Origin: Bacillota bacterium
GTDB taxonomy: Bacteria > Bacillota > Clostridia > Christensenellales > SZUA-584
Direction: 5' to 3'
Assembly (NCBI GenBank): GCA_023441905.1
Contig: JAEZNC010000165.1
Coordinates: 1-11,841 of the forward strand
DNA length: 11,841 nucleotides
Numbering within the stretch: position 1 is the stretch's first letter; every line of letters begins with the position of its first letter. The position numbers and the translations under genes were made by a program. Below the pieces are notes generated by a model, which did not search any database, was not told the origin of the DNA, and was given only the letters and a program-made list of their open reading frames with translations. This document shows positions 6,010 through 11,841 of the stretch, piece after piece.

Positions 6010-6860
6010 TGGGGCTTGATTCAAGAAGAAAACAATTCAATCGATCGATCGCGTCTTTGCTGATCGGAGTCATTGCAGTTGTCTTTTTGCTGCCGATCGG
6101 TTTTGTGGTGATGAACTCGTTTAAGGGCAAGCTGTTTATCAGCTCCGATCCGTTCTCTTTCCCGTCGGCTGCGGAGGGTACGCTGGTGGGGCTCGATAAT
6201 TATATAAGCGGCGTGGAGAAGACGGGTTTTTTCAATGCCTTCGGATGGTCACTGTTTATCACGGTATTTTCCGTTATCGTGATCGTGCTGTTCACCTCCA
6301 TGACGGGCTGGTATATCACACGCGTGAAAAAGACATACACGAAAATCATTTACTATGCGCTCGTGTTTTCAATGATCGTGCCGTTTCAGATGGTGATGTT
6401 CACGATGTCCAAGTTTGCCAACATACTGCACCTTGACAACCCTTTTGGTATCATTTTGATTTATCTGGGGTTTGGCGCGGGCCTTTCCACATTCATGTTC
6501 AGCGGCTTTGTCAAATCGATACCCGTTGATATTGAGGAAGCGGCCTTGATTGATGGCTGCAACCCGATTCGCACATATTTCAAGGTGGTTTTCCCGATAC
6601 TGAGGCCCACAGCCATTACGGTGGCCATACTCAACACGATGTGGATATGGAACGATTATCTGCTGCCATATCTGTTGCTCGACAGCGATCACAGAACGAT
6701 ACCGATTGTGATACAATACCTTAAGGGCGGGTATGGATCGATCGATATGGGTGCGATGATGGCCATGCTGACACTGGCGATCATTCCGATTATTGTGTTT
6801 TACCTGTCGTGTCAGAAGTATATTATCAAAGGTGTCGTCGCGGGTGCGGTGAAAGGATAA
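6006..6860 (+). CDS. Sugar ABC transporter permease, MalG type
   Basis: The 284-residue partner permease has six hydrophobic segments (about 16-37, 80-100, 113-135, 147-168, 200-222, 248-268). It has a canonical EAA loop, IEEAALIDGCNPIRTYFKVV then FP at about 177-197, which contacts the ATPase. A NTMWIWNDYLLPYLLL block after the loop is typical of MalG-like subunits. The start ATG lies inside the stop of the preceding permease, with GGGAGG about 7 nt upstream (5993-5998); a second in-frame ATG follows at 6009. No ATP-binding subunit follows, so the complex must borrow one, as multi-sugar systems of Gram-positives commonly do with MsmK-like ATPases. The next gene begins 22 nt on. Confidence 0.94.
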   Translation: MMGLDSRRKQFNRSIASLLIGVIAVVFLLPIGFVVMNSFKGKLFISSDPFSFPSAAEGTLVGLDNYISGVEKTGFFNAFGWSLFITVFSVIVIVLFTSMTGWYITRVKKTYTKIIYYALVFSMIVPFQMVMFTMSKFANILHLDNPFGIILIYLGFGAGLSTFMFSGFVKSIPVDIEEAALIDGCNPIRTYFKVVFPILRPTAITVAILNTMWIWNDYLLPYLLLDSDHRTIPIVIQYLKGGYGSIDMGAMMAMLTLAIIPIIVFYLSCQKYIIKGVVAGAVKG

Positions 6861-6882
6861 ACCAGCAATCAGGAGGTTAAGT

Positions 6883-8376
6883 ATGCAGCGCAGCAGCGGC
6901 ATATTGATGCACATTTCCTCCCTGCCCTCTCCGTACGGAATAGGGACTTTGGGGCGGGAGGCTTACAAATTTGTTGATTTCCTGCGGGAAACCGGCACAA
7001 AAATCTGGCAGGTGCTGCCGATAGGCCCCACGAGCTACGGGGATTCACCCTACCAGAGCTTTTCCACCTTTGCGGGCAACCCGTATTTTATAGACCTTGA
7101 TATGCTCAAGGAAGAAGGCATACTTAAGGTGTCCGATTACGCTCATCTCGATCCCGAAAAAGACGCGGGGACAGTGGATTACGAATATCTCTATTTAACG
7201 CGGTATGCCGTGCTTCGCGCTGCGTTCAAGAATGCTTACCCAAAGCTTAAAAAGCGCGTGGATGCGTTTTCGGCGCAGAGACCGTGGCTTTTTGATTACG
7301 CGATTTTCTGCGCGCTCAAAGACCGGTTCGGCGGCAAAGCCTGGAGCGAATGGCCTGACGAAGAGATCCGTTTCCGCGAGCCGGGCGCGATGGCAGCGTA
7401 TGCGCGTGAGCTCAATGAGGATATTGCGATTCATTCGTTTGTGCAGTATCTTTTCTTCGAACAATGGTCGAAGCTCAAAGCCTATGCAAATCAAAACGGC
7501 GTGCTGATTTTTGGTGATATGCCGATATACGTTGCGATGGATTCCGCCGATACGTGGGCGGAGCCGCACCTTTTTTTGCTTGATGAGCAAAGGAGGCCGC
7601 TCTGTGTGGCAGGGGTGCCGCCCGATTATTTCACGGAGGATGGCCAGCTATGGGGCAACCCCATTTACAACTGGCAGCTGCATAAGAAAACCGGATATGA
7701 ATGGTGGATACGCCGTATGCGCGCGATGTTCGAGTATTGCGATATTATGCGCGTGGACCATTTTATAGGATTTGCGAATTACTACGAGATTCCTGCCGAT
7801 TCCCCCACAGCGAAGGTGGGTACTTGGAAAAACGGACCCGGGAACCATTTATTTCAGGTGCTGCACCATGAAATACCGTCGCTGCGTATTGTGGCCGAGG
7901 ATCTGGGCGTCGTGACACCCAAGGTGAAACGGCTGCTAAAAGTCTGCGGCTATCCGGGTATGAAGGTGCTGCTTTTCGGCTTTGATTCCGATGAGAAGAA
8001 CATGCATCTGCCGACCAATATCAGCCCCAATACCGTGCTTTATACGGGTACGCACGACAACGATACTGTGGTGGGCTGGTGGCAAAAGGCCGGCGAAGCC
8101 CAAAAAAGCTTTGCACGGGCATATCTGATTATGGATGATGATACGGACGTCTGTAAAGCGCTGATCAACGCGGCTTACGCGAGCTGCGCCGATACTGTTG
8201 TGATTCCCATGCAGGATCATTTGCGGCTGGGGAGTGAAGCGCGGATGAACACGCCCGGAACGGTGGGCAATAACTGGAAATGGCGCATCAGGCCCGAGCA
8301 GTTGACAGATACACTCAAGGACGATATTTTAAGTATAAATAAAGCGTTTCACAGAACAGGAGACACATCTGAATGA
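6883..8376 (+). CDS. malQ: 4-alpha-glucanotransferase (amylomaltase, GH77)
   Basis: The 497-residue length and start (RSSGILMHISSLPSPYGIG) are typical of bacterial amylomaltases. The family blocks are in order: GDSPYQSFSTFAGNPYFIDL (about 53-72), FGDMPIYVA (210-218), the nucleophile block IMRVDHFIGF with D292, the acid/base block IVAEDLG with E339, and GTHDNDTVVGWW with the third carboxylate D392. NTPGTVGNNWKWR (456-468) is the usual C-terminal signature. The enzyme transfers glucan segments between maltooligosaccharides, releasing glucose and building chains long enough for the phosphorylase encoded next. It is cytoplasmic, with no signal peptide. AGGAGG at 6871-6876 sets the start 6 nt later. 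The stop overlaps the phosphorylase start by 4 bp, tying the two activities together in the operon. Confidence 0.97.
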   Translation: MQRSSGILMHISSLPSPYGIGTLGREAYKFVDFLRETGTKIWQVLPIGPTSYGDSPYQSFSTFAGNPYFIDLDMLKEEGILKVSDYAHLDPEKDAGTVDYEYLYLTRYAVLRAAFKNAYPKLKKRVDAFSAQRPWLFDYAIFCALKDRFGGKAWSEWPDEEIRFREPGAMAAYARELNEDIAIHSFVQYLFFEQWSKLKAYANQNGVLIFGDMPIYVAMDSADTWAEPHLFLLDEQRRPLCVAGVPPDYFTEDGQLWGNPIYNWQLHKKTGYEWWIRRMRAMFEYCDIMRVDHFIGFANYYEIPADSPTAKVGTWKNGPGNHLFQVLHHEIPSLRIVAEDLGVVTPKVKRLLKVCGYPGMKVLLFGFDSDEKNMHLPTNISPNTVLYTGTHDNDTVVGWWQKAGEAQKSFARAYLIMDDDTDVCKALINAAYASCADTVVIPMQDHLRLGSEARMNTPGTVGNNWKWRIRPEQLTDTLKDDILSINKAFHRTGDTSE

Positions 8377-10721
8377 TCGACAGCAACCAGATATTGCGCA
8401 TGACGGTAGAAAACCTTAAAAGCAGATATCATATGGACATGAAAAGTGCGAGCCCGGCTCAGCTGCATGACGCGCTTTCCGGGGCTGTGATGGCATTGAT
8501 TTCAGACGACTGGATTGACAGCAAGAATAAGCATAGATTGGCGCGACGCGCCTATTATTTTTCTGTTGAGTTCTTAATCGGACGGATGGTGTTTAACAAC
8601 CTCTATTGTCTCGGCGTGCTGGATGAGGTTCGCGAGAAGCTGCGGGAGCGCGGTGCGGATTTAACCGCACTGGAAGACATTGAAGACGCGGCGCTCGGCA
8701 ACGGCGGGCTGGGCAGGCTTGCGGCGTGCTTTTTAGACAGCGCGGCGACAATGGCGCTGCCGCTCGACGGTTACGGTATCCGCTACAAGTTCGGGCTTTT
8801 TAAGCAGCTGTTTGTGGACGGCATGCAGTGCGAAACCGCCGACGACTGGCAGTCGGGCGGCGACCCGTGGAGCTGCCGCCGCGACGACCGGGTGGTGTCG
8901 GTGGTATTCGCGGATCAGACTGTGCGCGCGGTGCCGTATGATATGCCGGTGATCGGGTACCAGAGCGGCCATGTGGGCACACTGCGGCTGTGGCAGAGCG
9001 AGGCGGTGCAGGAGCTCGATTTTACCGCTTTTAACAATCAGGATTATGCGCAGGCGGTGCGGGAAAAGAACGACGCGGAGGATATATCCCGTGTGCTATA
9101 CCCGAACGACTGTGACGACGCAGGCAAAAAGCTGCGCCTCAAGCAGCAGTATTTTCTCGCGAGCGCATCGCTGCAGGATATCATCGCGCGGTACAAGCGC
9201 ACGCACGGCAGCGATTTGACCGGATTCGCGGCGCACTGCGCGATTCAGCTCAACGATACACACCCGGTGATCTGCGTGCCTGAGCTGATCCGGCTGCTGA
9301 TGGCTGAGGGCTTTAGCTTTGACGACGCGTTTGAAACCGCGCAGCGGACGTTTTCATACACGAATCATACCGTGATGGGCGAGGCGCTGGAAACATGGCG
9401 CGTGGCGCTGATGGATGCCGTGATTCCCGAAATCAGTGTGATCATATCCCGAATCGACGAAAAGCTCTGCGCGGCGCTCGGTGAGGCGGGGGTTCCCGCG
9501 GAAAAGACGGGCAGCATGCGCATTATCGAATGTGACACGGTGCATATGGCGCGACTTGCGGTGTTTATGTCGTCCTATGTGAACGGCGTGGCCCGGCTGC
9601 ATACAGAAATTTTGAAGCACGATGTGTTTAAAAACTGGTATGAGCTGTATCCGGATAAATTTCAGAACAAGACTAACGGTGTGACGCAGCGGCGTTGGCT
9701 GGGCCTCTGCAACCGGGAGCTCACAGCGTTGATTGAAAGCCGCATCGGCAGCGGTTTCCTGACTGACTTAAGTCAGCTCGGCAAGCTCAAAGAGGCCATG
9801 GATGACGATTTGGTGCGCCGCTTCAACGAGGTGAAGCAGCAAAAAAAGCGGCAGCTTGCCGCGTTGATTGCCGAGCGTGAGGACACGGAAATTCCGCCTG
9901 ACTTCATATTCGATGTGCAGGTGAAGCGGCTGCACGAGTACAAACGCCAGCTGCTCAACGCGTTTTCGATACTCGATATCTATTTCGGCCTCAAAGACGG
10001 CAGCCTGCAAGATTTTCATCCGACGGTGTTTATTTTCGGCGCGAAAGCGGCCCCCGGGTATTTTCGGGCCAAGGCGATTATCAAGCTGATCAATGAAATT
10101 GCGCGAGTTGTTAACACAGATTCGCAGACGAACGATAAACTGCGCGTGGTGTTCGTGCAGAATTACAACTGCTCGTATGCCGAAGCGATCATCCCGGCGG
10201 CGGATGTTTCCGAACAGATATCGACCGCGGGCACCGAGGCGAGCGGCACGGGCAACATGAAGCTGATGCTGAGCGGCGCGGTCACACTCGGAACATACGA
10301 CGGCGCGAACGTGGAGATTGTGGAAGAGGCCGGAGAGGCCAATAACTACATATTCGGGGCGCGTGTGGAAGACATTCGGCGCGAAAGCGCAAGCTATAAT
10401 CCCAAAGCGATATATGAAAACAACCCGCGGGTGAAGCGTGTGCTCGATACGCTGATTGACGGCACGCTCAGCGACGACGGCTTTGGCTATTTCAAGGAGC
10501 TTTACAGCGCGATACTCGAGGGTGCCTGCTGGCATCGGGCGGACCACTACTTCCTGCTGCTCGATTTGATACCGTATGTGGAAACAAAGCTCCGCGTGAA
10601 CCGTGATTATGCGGACAGGCTTGCATTCGGGCGTAAGTGCCTTGCTAATGTGGCATCGGCGGGCAAGTTTTCGTCCGACAGAACGGTGAAGCAGTACGCG
10701 CAGGAGATATGGCATTTATAA
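8373..10721 (+). CDS. glgP: Glycogen/maltodextrin phosphorylase (GT35, PLP-dependent)
   Basis: The 782-residue protein is close to the usual length (about 800) and covers the whole GT35 family. Landmarks: YYFSVEFLIGR (61-71), the active-site glycine loop LGNGGLGRLAACFLDS (108-123), IQLNDTHP (291-298), NGVTQRRWL (435-443), FDVQVKRLHEYKRQLLN (513-529), IFGAKAAPGY (554-563) and the cofactor block ASGTGNMK with the pyridoxal-phosphate lysine K630, followed by GTYDGANVEI. It cleaves terminal alpha-1,4 glucose units with phosphate to give glucose-1-phosphate. Its position after sugar uptake genes and malQ suggests a maltodextrin role (MalP-like) rather than glycogen turnover, since no glycogen synthesis genes are nearby; sequence alone does not separate the two. 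AGGAG at 8358-8362 serves the ATG. The operon ends with the terminator 13 nt downstream. Confidence 0.96.
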   Translation: MIDSNQILRMTVENLKSRYHMDMKSASPAQLHDALSGAVMALISDDWIDSKNKHRLARRAYYFSVEFLIGRMVFNNLYCLGVLDEVREKLRERGADLTALEDIEDAALGNGGLGRLAACFLDSAATMALPLDGYGIRYKFGLFKQLFVDGMQCETADDWQSGGDPWSCRRDDRVVSVVFADQTVRAVPYDMPVIGYQSGHVGTLRLWQSEAVQELDFTAFNNQDYAQAVREKNDAEDISRVLYPNDCDDAGKKLRLKQQYFLASASLQDIIARYKRTHGSDLTGFAAHCAIQLNDTHPVICVPELIRLLMAEGFSFDDAFETAQRTFSYTNHTVMGEALETWRVALMDAVIPEISVIISRIDEKLCAALGEAGVPAEKTGSMRIIECDTVHMARLAVFMSSYVNGVARLHTEILKHDVFKNWYELYPDKFQNKTNGVTQRRWLGLCNRELTALIESRIGSGFLTDLSQLGKLKEAMDDDLVRRFNEVKQQKKRQLAALIAEREDTEIPPDFIFDVQVKRLHEYKRQLLNAFSILDIYFGLKDGSLQDFHPTVFIFGAKAAPGYFRAKAIIKLINEIARVVNTDSQTNDKLRVVFVQNYNCSYAEAIIPAADVSEQISTAGTEASGTGNMKLMLSGAVTLGTYDGANVEIVEEAGEANNYIFGARVEDIRRESASYNPKAIYENNPRVKRVLDTLIDGTLSDDGFGYFKELYSAILEGACWHRADHYFLLLDLIPYVETKLRVNRDYADRLAFGRKCLANVASAGKFSSDRTVKQYAQEIWHL

Positions 10722-10733
10722 AATGAAGAATAG

Positions 10734-10762
10734 AAAAAAGAGCTGTCGCAGGCTCTTTTTTT
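10734..10762. terminator. Bidirectional Rho-independent terminator
   Basis: GAGC (10740-10743) pairs with GCTC (10752-10755), and flanking A6 (10734-10739) and T7 (10756-10762) extend the stem and provide a U-tract on both strands. It separates the convergent phosphorylase and deacetylase genes. Confidence 0.85.
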
Positions 10763-10781
10763 GCATTCTAACGCGATGGGT

Positions 10782-11582
10782 TTAAATCAGTTTGCGCAGC
10801 CTCTCCCTATCGATTCCAAAAGTTCTGAGCGCATCCAAATTCGCCTGTGAGATGCTAAATGTATCTCCTTGAATTTGACCGTATTGTTTGATGTATGCGA
10901 GCAGCGAGGCCTGCTCAAACGTGAGCACCTGCACATCACAACTCCGCGCTCTAATAAAATCGAGCAGGGCTGTCAAATCATCGAGTAAAATAGGGTTATA
11001 GCCTGTTTCGCTCTTGAACCGTTCGTCGCCGGCCTCCTCGGGCGTGAGGATGACGGAGTGGCCCGAGAAAACGAGCGGACGGGTTTCTTCAATGCACTGC
11101 TGAACCGCGGTCAGCATATCGCCGAGCGGGCTGGCCGTTTTGATGGGGAACCAAAGAGAAGCTGCAAGCGTGTTGCGCGTTTCAATATGATACGCTCTTG
11201 CCATCGCAAGCGTCTCTTGCGTAGAATCGTGATACGGGAACGCAAACGTGGCGGGATAAACGTGAAAAAGCGCCTGAATACGCTGCGCCGAATCGCGCAG
11301 GTTTTTTACAGCTTCAGCAGGCGAAAGCTTTGAAAGATTGTCATGAGTAAATCCGTGGCTCCCAATTTCGAAACCCTGATGCAAAAGCGCGAGATAATTG
11401 TTAAGATGGTTTTCGGCAAAGCCGTCTTCTCCGGGATTCAAATAAAACGTGCACCGGAAGCCGCGCTCCAAAAAAACGGGCGCAATCAGCTCACCGTGGC
11501 GCGCAAAGTTATCGTCAAAGGTGAAGCAAACGGCTGTTTTTTTGGGATTCACATGATAAAAGTTCAGCTGAATCTGGTCCAT
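10782..11582 (-). CDS. Polysaccharide deacetylase-like protein (NodB homology, CE4), cytoplasmic
   Basis: The 266-residue protein carries CE4 motif 1 as CFTFDDNF (catalytic-base and metal Asp at D23/D24) and motif 2 as GSHGFTHDNLS with metal ligands H76 and H80, so the Asp-His-His metal site looks intact. The third motif, normally RxPY, reads FAFPY (113-117): Pro and Tyr are kept but Arg is replaced. FSGHS with H175 may supply the late catalytic His. There is no signal peptide, membrane segment or wall-binding domain, unlike peptidoglycan or chitin deacetylases that act outside, so a cytoplasmic oligosaccharide or sugar-nucleotide substrate is more likely. The C-terminal stretch (about 235-266) is extra to the barrel. 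The start is supported by AGAGGA 4 nt upstream. It has its own promoter and shares the terminator with the phosphorylase gene. The substrate is unknown. Confidence 0.87.
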   Translation of the reverse strand: MDQIQLNFYHVNPKKTAVCFTFDDNFARHGELIAPVFLERGFRCTFYLNPGEDGFAENHLNNYLALLHQGFEIGSHGFTHDNLSKLSPAEAVKNLRDSAQRIQALFHVYPATFAFPYHDSTQETLAMARAYHIETRNTLAASLWFPIKTASPLGDMLTAVQQCIEETRPLVFSGHSVILTPEEAGDERFKSETGYNPILLDDLTALLDFIRARSCDVQVLTFEQASLLAYIKQYGQIQGDTFSISQANLDALRTFGIDRERLRKLI

Positions 11583-11612
11583 AAATCCTCTTAAAAATTA
11601 TACTCGTCATTG

Positions 11613-11641
11613 ATTATAGTCTCTTTACAAAGCGGTGTAAA
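11613..11641 (-). promoter_or_regulatory. Promoter of the deacetylase gene with overlapping inverted repeat
   Basis: On the minus strand, TTTACA (11641-11636) is 17 bp from a perfect TATAAT (11618-11613). The start falls near 11606, about 24 nt before the ATG. An 18-bp inverted repeat, TTTACA-N6-TGTAAA (11624-11641), covers the -35 box and the spacer, where a bound repressor would block polymerase. Confidence 0.8.
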
Positions 11642-11717
11642 CATGGCTGCCGCATGGAGTGATCATAAGCTGATGGGCCGTCATGCTGCGGTTGATGCCC
11701 AAACGATATTCTCTCTC

Positions 11718-11746
11718 TTGCAGGAATTTCATATATTATATATAAT
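11718..11746 (+). promoter_or_regulatory. Candidate rightward promoter leaving the window
   Basis: TTGCAG (11718-11723) is 17 bp from a perfect TATAAT (11741-11746). It is divergent from the deacetylase promoter and would start transcription near 11753, toward an unseen gene. The local ATAT run makes chance matches easier. Confidence 0.5.
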
Positions 11747-11841
11747 TTTGTTGTTAATCCGTCAATTTCAATTCAAAAACCAGAAGCTATGCACCAACGT
11801 GCAAAATGTGAATCCAATAAAGCATGATCTATTACAGTAAA

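Larger units (their letters stand above)
11583..11841. other. Right-end intergenic DNA, no supported gene within the window
   Basis: Apart from the leftward promoter at 11613-11641 and the rightward one at 11718-11746, no coding frame with a ribosome binding site is seen. The stretch after 11740 is AT-rich and would be the leader of a gene beyond the window. Confidence 0.5.

Noticed and set aside
9768..10715. 315-residue open frame antisense to the phosphorylase gene
   Set aside because: It is the shadow of a full-length, motif-complete GT35 gene in high-GC third-position DNA; no ribosome binding site or family features.
11610..11840. 76-residue open frame running off the right edge
   Set aside because: No ribosome binding site, and it spans both divergent promoters; composition is that of noncoding AT-rich DNA.

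Overview
The window looks like a chromosomal segment from a Gram-positive, Clostridia-type Firmicute with balanced GC content. The grounds are strong AGGAGG-type ribosome binding sites, a lipoprotein-anchored sugar-binding protein, a surface protein built from Listeria/Bacteroides-type repeats, LacI-style control and short Rho-independent terminators. The species cannot be named from the sequence.

Left end (1-1111). The 3' end of a membrane-anchored repeat surface protein closes with a clean terminator at 605-636. It is followed by about 214 nt (647-860) with no credible gene but with a dense set of nested helices and two apparent pseudoknots. This is the most unusual object in the window. 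It is best read as a plus-strand structured noncoding RNA; its size and complexity recall the raiA RNA class, but that name is a guess. The rest, to 1111, is gene-free.

Signalling gene (1112-2017, minus). A one-piece receiver-GGDEF response regulator, predicted to make cyclic di-GMP, is convergent with the RNA and divergent from the sugar operon.

Sugar operon (about 2208-10762, plus). The order is a LacI-family regulator with CG-centred palindromic operators in its own leader, a lipoprotein sugar-binding protein, two ABC permeases, 4-alpha-glucanotransferase (malQ) and alpha-glucan phosphorylase. Two junctions (permease-permease and malQ-phosphorylase) are 4-bp ATGA overlaps. The binding protein is separated from the permeases by a 353-nt gap containing a perfect 10-bp hairpin. 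The combined job is maltodextrin capture, import, chain remodelling and phosphorolysis to glucose-1-phosphate. No transport ATPase is present, so one must be supplied from elsewhere. A bidirectional terminator ends the operon.

Right end (10782-11841). A cytoplasmic NodB-type (CE4) deacetylase-like protein is encoded on the minus strand. It has a near-consensus promoter overlaid by an inverted repeat. A divergent rightward promoter points out of the window.
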